DNA of 64,000 bases from Rhodoglobus sp. (GCA_025463605.1 JAODAV010000020.1:22161-86160); one strand, 5' to 3'. Positions 35,982-44,436 are shown, counted from the stretch's first letter. Numbers and translations are program-made. Notes: generated by a model not told the origin, from the sequence alone.

Positions 35982-36054
35982 GCGCCCGTAGCTCAGCGGA
36001 TAGAGCAATTGACTACGGATCAATAGGCCGGGGGTTCAAATCCCTCCGGGCGCA
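35982..36054 (+). tRNA. tRNA-Arg (anticodon ACG)
   Basis: Acceptor GCGCCCG (35982-35988) pairs with CGGGCGC (36047-36053). Anticodon stem ATTGA/TCAAT holds loop CTACGGA with ACG at 36015-36017. TATAGT at 35954-35959 is the likely -10. The 3' half is the left attachment site of a genomic island. It is restored intact by the island junction, so the tRNA remains functional. Confidence 0.97.
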
Positions 36055-36063
36055 CTCACAGAA

Positions 36064-36093
36064 GCGGGACATCACTTTCGAGTGGCGTCCCGC
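36064..36093 (+). terminator. Terminator after tRNA-Arg
   Basis: GCGGGAC pairs with GTCCCGC, with inner CAC/GTG, followed by TTTGTGTTT. It lies 10 bp after the tRNA and, by position, belongs to the island side of the junction. Confidence 0.8.
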
Positions 36094-36134
36094 TTTGTGT
36101 TTCCGATGTCGCGCTTCTATGAGTGCGCCTGGGT

Positions 36135-36264
36135 GGACGCGAAGCCACTCGTGGGCCCCCGCTGAGCAGTCCGTTGCATCGCGCCCCTCGCGCTGCGTGT
36201 GCTTTCGTGTGACTGCGCGATGTGGCGGCGGCTCAGTAGGGGAGTCAGATCCCTCCGGGCGCAC
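36135..36264 (+). repeat. 113-bp tRNA-tail element, copy B, plus a third tRNA-Arg tail fragment
   Basis: 36135-36247 matches the element at 17467-17580 at both ends (GGACGCGAA..CACTCGTGGGCCCCCGCTGA and GCGGCTCAGTAGGGGAGTCA), with a diverged middle. It is followed directly by ATCCCTCCGGGCGCACC, a copy of the tRNA-Arg 3' end. From 36265 to 36533 I see no gene; 36325-36345 holds TTGCCCACATTCTGCCCACAC (read in two parts), also found near the other island end at 44230-44250. Confidence 0.82.
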
Positions 36265-36533
36265 CAAGAAAACAGGTCTGACCGGCATTTCTTCAGAGTG
36301 CAGGGATGGCCTGTTTTTCTTTTGCCCACATTCTGCCCACACTTGATTTCAGAATCGGTTCCTTTCGGCATTCTGCGACAGCTAAGTCCGTGTGTTTCCA
36401 CGGCATTGGCCTATTCATCTGCGGTGGCCTATTGATCTCGTTGCTGATCAATAGGCCCGGAGTTCCAGCTCTCCTGCCGTGCAACCTTCCGCCCGCTGGT
36501 CGTTCGACGGAGGTCGGGGATAGTGTGAACAAT

Positions 36534-36944
36534 GTGACTTGGCCTCGAAACTTATTCGCTGGCGCTGGCGGCGGAGAATCCGTTCTCAGAGGGGGCGGGA
36601 TGTCTGTGCTCTCGGGCGGAGGCGCATCGGTGTTGCGTGGCGGAGGCCTGTCCGTGCTTAGCGGTGGAGGCATGTCGGTCCTCCGAGGCGGTGGGCTTTC
36701 TGTCCTTCAGGGTGGGGGCCTTTCGGTTCTTCGAGGGGGCGGCCTATCCGTTCTTCAGGGAGGGGGCCTTTCGGTCCTTCAAGGAGGCGGTCTTTCAGCC
36801 TTGCCTGGGGGCGGTCTCTGGAGTGGGCCTGACGACCATCCCTACATGAGTAACATCCCGCCGTGGCCAGTCTTCGTCAGAGAGCTGCGGGTCAGAGGCA
36901 TGCATGACTACGCCGACATGATTGTGCAGGCTCGCGGACTCTAG
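36534..36944 (+). CDS. Repeat protein of about eleven GGGxSVLx units
   Basis: 136 aa. After MTWPRNLFAG come eight-residue units of the form GGG(L/M/A)SVL(R/Q/S) from about residue 15 to 98. A non-repetitive tail follows (YMSNIPPWPVFVRELRVRG and an amphipathic end). The Gly, Val, Ser and Leu codons differ from unit to unit while the amino acids stay fixed, which argues for selection on the protein. GTG 36534 is chosen because TAGTGT (36521-36526) lies 7 nt upstream; GTG 36525 is possible. The regular period suggests a beta-solenoid or a fibril-like structure. Function is unknown and no family is recognised. Confidence 0.72.
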   Translation: MTWPRNLFAGAGGGESVLRGGGMSVLSGGGASVLRGGGLSVLSGGGMSVLRGGGLSVLQGGGLSVLRGGGLSVLQGGGLSVLQGGGLSALPGGGLWSGPDDHPYMSNIPPWPVFVRELRVRGMHDYADMIVQARGL

Positions 36945-37139
36945 GTGTTGGGGTGTCACTCGCAAGTCACAGTTTGTCGCGCCGCCCAGGATGTCCTCGG
37001 AACTGTTCGTTGAGGTATTGCCACACTGGTTCTTCCTAGAGCGAGACTCGATCTTCGCCCCCACGATGCTCTTCCGAAGCACGCTAAGAGCTTCGGATGA
37101 TCCACCGCGACAGTGGTTTCGGTGCTCCCCCCGAAAGCC

Positions 37140-37538
37140 CTAGGAAGTCTTGCGCACACGCACGGGGCGCGACATGCCTTCGACCTGCATCTCGTCATCG
37201 ATCAACAACACCTCGGGTCGGTAGGCGTAGTGGTATTCGTAGAGATACTCGGCTTGCAGCCACTTACTGCCATCGGTTAGCTCAACGGTGGTGTGGCCGT
37301 TCCAGCCCTTCCAAGCGCCCTTCACCGTGCGTCGTGAGCTGCTCGGGACTTGGCGAACCCGAACAGCGCGGCTCATCCCGTCCACCGTCATTGATCCGTT
37401 TGCGACCGAGACGGCCGGCCGGTAGGCGTAGTGGTACTCGTAGTGATACTCGGCTTGCTGCCAGATCGTTCCATCAGTCAACTCGACTACCGTCTTGCCC
37501 GACCAGCCGTTCCAAGTCCCTTTGACAAAAGCAGACAT
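37140..37538 (-). CDS. Protein of two tandem W-E-Y-rich ~60-aa domains
   Basis: 132 aa made of two copies of one small domain. Each copy has VKGxWxGW, then VVELTDG or TVELTDG, then a W-Q/L-Q-A-E-Y block, then YEYHYAYRP, and ends V(D/E)GMSR.VRVR. Similar domains occur in many bacteria, often in phage or defence regions, as beta-barrel-like modules of unknown function; that is recalled, not checked. ATG 37538 starts the first copy. Codon use is less biased than in the flanking chromosome. Confidence 0.78.
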   Translation of the reverse strand: MSAFVKGTWNGWSGKTVVELTDGTIWQQAEYHYEYHYAYRPAVSVANGSMTVDGMSRAVRVRQVPSSSRRTVKGAWKGWNGHTTVELTDGSKWLQAEYLYEYHYAYRPEVLLIDDEMQVEGMSRPVRVRKTS

Positions 37539-37764
37539 GCCCACGCCCTCTCGTGTTGACGGCCACTTTAGTGGCTCGGCGATGCGGGCTGCAGTCCAGA
37601 TTGTGTGCCCTCTGCGGCGCCGCAACGAAATCGATGCCGCAGACCAGACTCGACAGCTGATCGCGCCGATATTGTGAGTTCGCGTCGGAAATGCCGGCAA
37701 GTTGATCAGCGGATCATGCGCGACGAGCAGTGAGTATGGGCACGGAAATCGGTTGGTCCGCCTA

Positions 37765-37998
37765 ATGCCGTCCGTCGAAGAAGAACTCGCCAGCTGGCTT
37801 AACGAACGGCCTGAATGGGTGAAGACGCTCGCCGCCACACTGGTGGCGAGCGGCGTCATTGACCAGGCCGCCGTCGAGAAAATCGCGACCCAAGTGGTGA
37901 GCAGGAAGTCGTGGCGAGCTTGTGCGTACCGTCTGCCGCAGTGGGCGATTGTTACCGGCGTCCGTGATTGCAGGCGCATCAGTCCGGCACGCTCATAG
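37765..37998 (+). pseudogene. Remnant of a protein N-terminus, probably an ATPase-type defence gene
   Basis: The first 45 residues read like a real N-terminal helical module: MPSVEEELASWLNERPEWVK then LAATLVASGVIDQAAVEKIA. This resembles the start of AAA/NTPase proteins in defence islands (inference). After about residue 55 the frame turns into low-quality sequence and stops, so the gene looks truncated. The stretches 37539-37764 and 37999-38286 hold no gene I can support; they contain the palindrome CACTATATAGTG (38159-38170) and the terminator at 38202. Confidence 0.45.
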
Positions 37999-38201
37999 AG
38001 GGGCAAACCGAGCGAGTGGGGCGATGCGCATTTGAGGCGGTTCTGCGACTGCTGAGGCCTGTTTCCGATTGTGAAAAGTGTGCAGAACTCGGCGAAGTTG
38101 TCCACATTCTGTGGATGACACGCCCACTACATCTAGGGTTCGCGACCTGTCCGCGGCACACTATATAGTGGTTTCTCTGTGGCGTCTCACAGACGAAAAA
38201 T

Positions 38202-38223
38202 GCCCGTCACATCCGTGACGGGC
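38202..38223. terminator. Strong hairpin with flanking A and T runs
   Basis: GCCCGTCAC-ATCC-GTGACGGGC is a perfect 9-bp stem, preceded by AAAAAT and followed by TTT. It can act in either direction and insulates the downstream island genes. Confidence 0.75.
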
Positions 38224-38286
38224 TTTCGGGAACAGTGTCGGTTTCCTAGGCCGTAGACACTCTTCGCTAACACAAGGACATCTCTC

Positions 38287-38424
38287 GTGAAAAAGAAAAT
38301 GTTTGATCCAAGGTCGAGTCATAAGAATACCGATGGGTTGCCGCTTGTCAACTTTCGGCTCGGCGGGTTGCGCGCGGTCGGATCCCCAGCCGTCACAGAG
38401 CTCCGTTTAGGAGTCCTCCTGTGA
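38287..38424 (+). CDS. 45-aa small protein overlapping the membrane-protein gene
   Basis: GTG 38287 follows AAGGA by 8 nt. The product is basic: MKKKMFDPRSSHKN, then NFRLGGLRAV near the middle, ending LGVLL. Its TGA overlaps the GTG of the next gene (GTGA at 38421-38424), so the two are translationally coupled. It may be a leader for the membrane protein or a separate component. Family unknown. Confidence 0.55.
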   Translation: MKKKMFDPRSSHKNTDGLPLVNFRLGGLRAVGSPAVTELRLGVLL

Positions 38425-39845
38425 CCGCTAGGGAGAGGCGTCAGAAGCGCAAGCGCGACGATTTTGTGCGCGGGTACACCCAGTTCGCTCAGCGGCCCGT
38501 TCTCCCCGTAGCGCCCATCGAGGCGGTCTGGGAGAAAGTATGCGAGCTCATTCCGGTAGAGACGAGTGGCAAGAAGTCCGTCGAGCCGGCACCGAAGGAC
38601 GAAGCGAACAACTCCGTAGTGAACAAGCGTCTCAAGCGCACGCTCCGTGTCTTGGACGTGCTCGCTGCGCTTGCGTGGTTCTTCGTAATCACGAAGGTTT
38701 GCATCGCGGATATCGACCGCCTGTTCTTTTCGTGGGTAGCCCCGCAGGCGATGTGGCTTCTTGACCTGCGTGTGTTCGCCGTGCTGGGCCTCGCTTCGCT
38801 TCTGCTGCTCCTCTTCAAGCGTTGGAAGCTCGGCGTCGGGCTCGCCTATGTGTCCTTCTTCCCTCTCGTGGTTACGCTCTAGAAGGTCCCGAAGTTTTTC
38901 ATCGACCGTGGCAGCCCGGCACTCGCTGTCGGTGCTCTCGGGGTGGTGATCAGCCTCGCGACCCGCGCGAAGGTCTGGGTCCTTGCTCTGACGATCGCGT
39001 CATTCAGCGCGCTCATGATCCTTCTCACGCACGATCCCGTTCTCGTCGGCATCGGCGTGGGCGCGATGCTGATCACACTGCTTTGGTGGTTCGGTGTGAC
39101 GGCGATCGACCTCTTCCGGGCGCCGACTCTGCTTCGCGCTCACGAGATTGTCATCGATACCGTCCTCGGCTGGTCGATTATCGACCGCATAATGACGCCG
39201 AAGCGCCCCGATCGGGTCACGCTGAACAACTGGAGCAAGGAAGAGGCGACTGCCTACCGCGATAGTGCCGGGTGGGCGATCCTCACCTACCGCATCTTGT
39301 TCTTCTGGGCGTACCTTATTGACCAGTTCCGCAAGGGACCGGCGGTCATCGTGCTCAACGCGATCATCCTTATCGGTCTCAGCGCCCAGGTTGTCCTGGC
39401 ATTCGCGTTCGCCACCTACGGGCTGTACGTCATCGATCCACGACAGTTTGCTTTTGCCAGTTCCCCGGACGCCCTCACCTTCTTGTATTACTCCGCGGCC
39501 GGGATCAACGAGATCGATGCCCTAAAGCCTGTCGGCGAATGGGCGATGGGTATGAAGCTGGCCGAGGGGGCCGTGTTCTTTGCCGGTATTGGGACGATCA
39601 TCGGATCCACTGCGATGGCGTTCCGTAGCGTGAGGGCCGACGCGACGGCGGTCACCGCAATCCAGCGGTTGAAGTCGAAGGCCGACGATATCGAAGCGCT
39701 CGCCGGAGCCCAGTTCGAGATGAGCCTTGACCAGCTCGAGCGGCAGCTGGTTGACGCCAGCTGGGGCCTGTTCGGGGTCGTCATGTGGCTCAGCGCTAAG
39801 ACCCCGACGAGCTGGATCGACAGCGTGAGCGAGAAGTCGAAGTAG
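38421..39845 (+). pseudogene. Multi-TM membrane protein interrupted by an in-frame TAG
   Basis: Two frames, 38421-38882 and 38943-39845, are in the same phase (522 bp apart) and join through a single TAG at 38880-38882. Reading through gives 474 aa. The sequence across the stop (FFPLVVTL, stop, KVPKFFIDRGSPALAVGALG) is continuous membrane-protein sequence, so the stop is secondary; TGG to TAG is the simplest change. The N-terminal 70 residues are basic and cytoplasmic, followed by about nine helices and a C-terminal soluble helical part (RADATAVTAIQRLKSKADDI). It lies upstream of the NTPase and may be its membrane partner. Either a null allele or stop-codon readthrough. Confidence 0.75.
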
Positions 39846-39994
39846 CCCCTGGTGGGGCTGCTGCTATCCATGAGTAGCCCCACAAGAACGGTCGCAGGAG
39901 ACAGACACGGGCCAATAGACTGATCGTCCGTTCGGGATGGGGTGCACGGAGGAACGCACGTCGAAGGGCGCAGGCGTCGGCCGGGGCGCTGCTA

Positions 39995-40246
39995 TTGTTC
40001 ACGCTGACCGCTTGCGGCTCCGGCGAGTCGGCGGTGATGCCTGATGTCGTCGGTCTGCAGCTCGACATCGTGAAAAGCGACATCGAACGCGCTGGGTTCG
40101 GCGGGGATGTCGAGATCATCGGCGGCGGATTGTTCAGCGTCGTTAACGAAAGCACCTGGGACTTTCCGAGGTTGATGCTGGCCCGGAGTTCGACCCTCCT
40201 CAGGGCCCTAGGAGCTTCAGCGTCCAACCCCTAGCATCGAGTCGTG
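39995..40246 (+). pseudogene. Frameshifted PASTA-like lipoprotein
   Basis: A lipobox-type segment (LLLFTLTACGSG) is followed by VMPDVVGLQLDIVKSDIERAG, read here up to 20 residues at a time, which is the start of a PASTA-like domain, then VEIIGGGLFSVVNESTW. After that Trp the expected domain end is found in another frame (SEVDAGPEFDPPQGP), so a small indel near 40160 breaks the gene. No good start codon is visible in frame either. It would have been an exported lipoprotein in the island operon. Confidence 0.5.
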
Positions 40247-43200
40247 TCTGACGTTCCTGAAGCGACCTCGAGACTAGCCAGTGACAATCCCGAGGTGAAC
40301 GCCCAAAGTGGCGATCCCTTCTGGCGACGCTTTCTCCCGCGGCGCCGAATGGCCGCGGGACCGATGCCGCACATCGTCGCGCCTCGCTGGCCCAGTCGCG
40401 TGGGAAATGCGCTTCCGCTAGTCAATCTCGCGCCGGAGTATAGACCTGAGCACCACCAGGTATATCTGGACCTGCTCGAACGAGCTTTGCGTCACCCGGA
40501 CACTCGCAGCATTGCACTGACCGGCGCGTATGGCTCAGGCAAGTCGAGTGTGCTGCGGGCGCTCGGTCGACGATGGTGGGACCGGCGGGTCATCATCGAG
40601 CTCTCATTGTCGACCCTTGACCCTGACATTGCTCCTGACGTGCAGGCCGAAAATCCTGCCGAAAGAGAAATGAGCAATCGCATCCAAAAGGAGCTCGTCA
40701 AGCAGCTTCTCTATCGCTTGCCGCCGCGAAGAACCACTCGTTCTCGGTTTCCCAGGGCCTCCACTCCCTCGTGGAGGACGGGAGTTCTCGTAGCCCTCGC
40801 GGCTATCGCCTTGGTCTATCTGGGCTGGACAGCGATGACCCTCGCGGGGTGGCAGGAGGTGCTTTCGCAGCGACTCAATGAGGTCGGATGGAGTGAGCCC
40901 TGGTTTCGGGCGAGCACGACCGCGGTGATCGTCATCATCGCACTAATCGGGTGGTGGAAGCTCGCGGGCCGTTATGCACTGAAGGCGGGGGTAAATGCCG
41001 GAACGCTGACGGTCAGCCTAGAACCGTCTTCCTCAAGCTACTTCGACCAATATCTCGACGAGATCATGTACTTCTTCCAAGTCAGCAAGGCTCGCATCGT
41101 ATTGATCGAAGACGTCGACAGATTTGGTGACGCTGTGGTGTTCGACACCCTTCGGGCGCTAAACACGTTGGTCAACAGTTCCGGCCAAGTAGGGCGGCGC
41201 GTCGTCTTCGTCTATGCCATTCGAGACAGCGTTCTCGGACAAATCGGCACGGACAAGAAGTCCAAGCGCGGTCCGCGGCGCTCCAAGACCGCACTCGGAA
41301 TCGACCGAGCGAACCGGGCAAAGTACTTCGACGTCATAATCCCGATGGTGCCATTCGTGACAGCCGATAACGCTCGCGACCTCATGATGCAGGCCATGAA
41401 GGCGCACGTAAAGAACGAACTAGAAGAAGACGGAATCTCCCCGGCCCTAATCCGCCTAGCGGCACGGCATGTGGCCGACATGCGCACGATTTGGTCGATC
41501 CGCAATGAATTTGAAGTGCATGTCGACCGACTAATGACGTCGGCGCCTAATGTCATGCCGGGGATCAACAAGGACATCATTCTCTCCCTAGTGTTGCTGC
41601 GAGCCACCAGCCCAGATGCCTACGAGCGGATACGCCTCGGCACCAGTCCGCTGGACACCCTTGCCCAACGCTGGATAGATCTTGTCGAAGCAAACATCGA
41701 GAGTCAGACCAAGAATCTAACTACCAAACGCACCGAGCTCGAGAACGGAAGCTCCCTCTCGTCCCGGGCCGCGCGCGCTGGTGAGTTGCTCGACTCGATG
41801 CGCGCCGAGTTGTTGCCAATGACGACGTCGATTACAGCGACTCAAGCCGAGTTCAGCGGTCCACTCACCGATGCCGACCTCGGCAACGTCGCAGGATGGC
41901 AGCAAATTGCGTCCGGCACGGTGCAGACAGTCATCTTGTCATCGGCCAAGAACGCGTACGGCACGCGGACTACTGCACAGGTTGGTTTGAGCCCACAGAT
42001 GGTTGGTCGACTGATCGGCATGCCGCTCGACATCAAGATATGGCAGGACGCAGACGGGGACAGTCTCGACGAAGCCATCGCGTCGGCAGAGAACGAGATC
42101 TCGTTCCTCCGCCATCACACCTGGGAGCAGCTCTACGCGAGAACTGACCTCACTGTCCCCGCAGACGACGGAGAGCTCACACCCGATCCAAAGGCGGGCT
42201 CGACGGCCACCACAATCAGCTTTGCGGGTCTCGCTAAGGCGTACGCGCCCACCTCTCTCGCTGGCGATCTCATCGGACAGGGCTTTCTGCCCCGTCACTA
42301 CGCCCGGTACGCCTCCACCTTCTACGGAGGGGTCGTCGGCCCCAACGCTGCCGAATACATCGCCCGAGCTATTGAACCCGGCGTTCCAATAATTGAATAT
42401 GAGCTCGAACAGCAGTCAGTCATCCAAATTTTCGTCGAGCAGGGAGCTGACCGTGATGACGCCGACCTTTTTGACGATCCAAGTGTCTACAACCTCGACA
42501 TGGTCCGCTATCTGCTTGCACATCGCCCGGCAGCTGCGAACCGAATCGCCGGTCGCCTGGCAAATACATGGGGTGAGCTTGAGCAGAAGTTCGTTGGTCG
42601 GTTCTTTCAACGCGAAAGCAAGGAGGTTGCGGGCCAACTCGCCGACCTCATGGCACCAAACTGGAGCCAAGCCCTTGCCTATGTTTCGGTGGACGCAGAA
42701 CTCCCGCCGGAGGTTCGCCTACACCTTTTCAACTCGGCACTTGGAGCGGTCGGCGACGGAGCACGCGAGAATGCCGGCGCCGAAGTCGGCCGATATCTCT
42801 CTGATCACTATGCCGAGTTGCCTGCTCTGACCGATCCATCCAGCGAGGATCGCGCCGCAATTGTGATGGCAGTCGTCGCCGAAGCCGGTGCGACGATTCA
42901 AGATCTGAGCAAGCTGGAACCGACCGCACTGGCGGCTGCCGCCGAGTTGGGCGTCTATCCAGTGACCTCCAACAACTTGGAGGCACTCGGGGGCGCAGAC
43001 CAGGTGGCGCTCGACATTCTGCTCCAGCAACCGCAAAAGAGACCGGTCTATGACCGCCTCGTTTCCAATCTAGGCCTCTATCTGGACGGCCTCACGCATC
43101 TTGACCCGCCGGGCACGCCAATTAAGGAGCCAGCTGATTTCCCGGGTGTGCTGAACGACTTTGCGACCATTCCAGGTTTCGCGCTCTTCGACGAATTTGT

Positions 43201-44140
43201 GGCAGCAACACCCGTTCAATCCCGGGCAATTGATTTGTCCACTACAGCCTCCGACAGCTGGCCCGCCCTCGTGCGACAGGACCGCACAGATCCAACCTTC
43301 GCCAACATTGAGAACTACCTCAGCGAATACGGACTAGATGATGCGGTAGGTCAGTTTTTGGTCAAACACGCCGCAATTACGCTCACAGAGGCAACCCCGC
43401 AGCCCGACCGACTGGCGATGGCGATAGTGGTTCTCGCTGCACGCGAAGAGATCCCTCAAGCGGCCACTCGTGTAAAACTTGCCAAGTCCTTGGCCCCGGG
43501 AGTCATCTCGATACAGCGGATCGCGCCTGAGGACGCCGACTTGGTCGGCCCCTTGATTGCCGCCAAGCTTTTGGCCGACGAGCCAGCGACCTTCGACGCA
43601 GCCATTCTGAAACGTTCAGAGAACCTCCACATCGCCATCGCGGCATCCGATTTGTTTGGCGACTTCTCTGATGCAACGACAATGCCACCACGCCATCTGG
43701 CGACCACCCTCATGAGCCAAGAGGTCACCGAAAACACCAAGGCCGCGCTGATCCTGAAGCTCGTCTCGCTGCTCGTTGGGGCCACGGCCGCAGACGCCAC
43801 GGTGATCACGGAAGCTCTGTCGCAACGTCACGAACCCCTAGATGTCCTGCGCATTGAGGCTCTACGAGTAGCCGGCGCGTCCACCGCTTCAGTCGTGTCC
43901 CTTCTCGCGACACAAGGCGCGGATTTTTCCCTACAGGACCTAAGATCAGTGCTTTTCGCTCTCGGCGACGATTACGCCAGACTCTCAACGGGCGGCAAGG
44001 GCACCGTGCGCTTCGCGCTTGATGACAACCACGCCGCGCTACTCAAACGCCTTACGGGTATGACTCACACCGGCGCGAGTGAGGGACACACTATTCGCCA
44101 CGGAACCAAGCTCGAGGCGTCCTTGAAGCAGGCGCCGTGA
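40244..44140 (+). CDS. Large YobI-like P-loop NTPase with two membrane helices
   Basis: 1298 aa. Walker A is TGAYGSGKSSVL (about residues 93-104). Two membrane helices follow (about 179-198 and 224-240). Then comes SYFDQYLDEIMYFFQVSK and Walker B RIVLIEDVDRFGD (about 284-296), and a sensor-like VVFVYAIRDSVLG. This order matches the YobI family of predicted antiviral P-loop NTPases, related to KAP and STAND proteins. Residues 470-540 can form a coiled coil, and 650-1298 are helical repeats likely to sense a target. GTG 40244 is 6 nt after TAGCAT (40232-40237), so it is leaderless. It is intact while its upstream neighbours are damaged. Confidence 0.85.
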   Translation: MSDVPEATSRLASDNPEVNAQSGDPFWRRFLPRRRMAAGPMPHIVAPRWPSRVGNALPLVNLAPEYRPEHHQVYLDLLERALRHPDTRSIALTGAYGSGKSSVLRALGRRWWDRRVIIELSLSTLDPDIAPDVQAENPAEREMSNRIQKELVKQLLYRLPPRRTTRSRFPRASTPSWRTGVLVALAAIALVYLGWTAMTLAGWQEVLSQRLNEVGWSEPWFRASTTAVIVIIALIGWWKLAGRYALKAGVNAGTLTVSLEPSSSSYFDQYLDEIMYFFQVSKARIVLIEDVDRFGDAVVFDTLRALNTLVNSSGQVGRRVVFVYAIRDSVLGQIGTDKKSKRGPRRSKTALGIDRANRAKYFDVIIPMVPFVTADNARDLMMQAMKAHVKNELEEDGISPALIRLAARHVADMRTIWSIRNEFEVHVDRLMTSAPNVMPGINKDIILSLVLLRATSPDAYERIRLGTSPLDTLAQRWIDLVEANIESQTKNLTTKRTELENGSSLSSRAARAGELLDSMRAELLPMTTSITATQAEFSGPLTDADLGNVAGWQQIASGTVQTVILSSAKNAYGTRTTAQVGLSPQMVGRLIGMPLDIKIWQDADGDSLDEAIASAENEISFLRHHTWEQLYARTDLTVPADDGELTPDPKAGSTATTISFAGLAKAYAPTSLAGDLIGQGFLPRHYARYASTFYGGVVGPNAAEYIARAIEPGVPIIEYELEQQSVIQIFVEQGADRDDADLFDDPSVYNLDMVRYLLAHRPAAANRIAGRLANTWGELEQKFVGRFFQRESKEVAGQLADLMAPNWSQALAYVSVDAELPPEVRLHLFNSALGAVGDGARENAGAEVGRYLSDHYAELPALTDPSSEDRAAIVMAVVAEAGATIQDLSKLEPTALAAAAELGVYPVTSNNLEALGGADQVALDILLQQPQKRPVYDRLVSNLGLYLDGLTHLDPPGTPIKEPADFPGVLNDFATIPGFALFDEFVAATPVQSRAIDLSTTASDSWPALVRQDRTDPTFANIENYLSEYGLDDAVGQFLVKHAAITLTEATPQPDRLAMAIVVLAAREEIPQAATRVKLAKSLAPGVISIQRIAPEDADLVGPLIAAKLLADEPATFDAAILKRSENLHIAIAASDLFGDFSDATTMPPRHLATTLMSQEVTENTKAALILKLVSLLVGATAADATVITEALSQRHEPLDVLRIEALRVAGASTASVVSLLATQGADFSLQDLRSVLFALGDDYARLSTGGKGTVRFALDDNHAALLKRLTGMTHTGASEGHTIRHGTKLEASLKQAP

Positions 44141-44166
44141 CCTTGCGCACCGCCATTCGCAAATGT

Positions 44167-44196
44167 GACATCACACCGGCTGCACCGTGTGATGTC
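44167..44196 (+). terminator. Hairpin after the NTPase gene
   Basis: GACATCACAC pairs perfectly with GTGTGATGTC around a 10-nt loop, 26 bp after the NTPase stop. No T-run follows. Confidence 0.55.
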
Positions 44197-44237
44197 TCAG
44201 GACATCTCACCGGTAACCCACTGCAGAGCTTGCCCAC

Positions 44238-44261
44238 ATTTTGCCCACACGCGGGCAAAAT
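44238..44261. terminator. ATTTTGCCC/GGGCAAAAT hairpin near the right island end
   Basis: A perfect 9-bp stem with a 6-nt loop and T/A-rich outer ends. It overlaps a 21-bp segment (44230-44250) that recurs near the left island end (36325-36345) with one difference, so it may also be a recombination-site arm. Confidence 0.55.
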
Positions 44262-44355
44262 CGTGGTCATCGAGCGGCAATGAAACGTACCCCTGTCATC
44301 CGCGTTTTGGCCGAAGTTGAGGCCGCCTGCGGATCATCAAGCGATTCGGTTGCGG

Positions 44356-44398
44356 CTACGGATCAATAGGCCGGGGGTTCAAATCCCTCCGGGCGCAC
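44356..44398 (+). other. Right attachment site (attR) of the tRNA-Arg island
   Basis: A 43-bp perfect copy of 36013-36055, running from the anticodon loop through the 3' end of tRNA-Arg. Upstream bases do not match the tRNA, so this is a half-copy, not a gene. Confidence 0.88.
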
Positions 44399-44402
44399 CA
44401 TC

Positions 44403-44436
44403 AATCGAGACGTCACATTCGTGTGGCGTCTCGATT
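44403..44436 (+). terminator. Original terminator of tRNA-Arg, now beyond attR
   Basis: AATCGAGACG pairs with CGTCTCGATT (10 bp, perfect), with inner CAC/GTG. The layout equals the terminator now found after the tRNA at 36064, so this one was probably next to the tRNA before the island inserted. Confidence 0.65.

Larger units (their letters stand above)
36013..44398 (+). mobile_element. Genomic island in tRNA-Arg(ACG), bounded by 43-bp direct repeats
   Basis: The last 43 bp of the tRNA region (36013-36055, from the anticodon loop to one base past the tRNA) recur without mismatch at 44356-44398. This is the classic product of tyrosine-integrase insertion into a tRNA gene. The 8.3 kb between has lower G+C in its coding regions and different codon use than the flanks. 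It holds a repeat protein, a two-repeat domain protein, a membrane protein with an in-frame stop, a lipoprotein remnant and a large P-loop NTPase. No integrase gene is seen, so it is presumably immobilised. Confidence 0.88.

Noticed and set aside
36013..36342. Minus-strand frame across tRNA-Arg, and the similar one at 17373-17588
   Set aside because: They are antisense to tRNA tails and the 113-bp element; their peptide similarity reflects the repeated DNA.
36293..36673. Proline-rich minus-strand frame opposite the GGGxSVLx repeats
   Set aside because: Third-position variation between units is silent on the plus strand but not on this strand.
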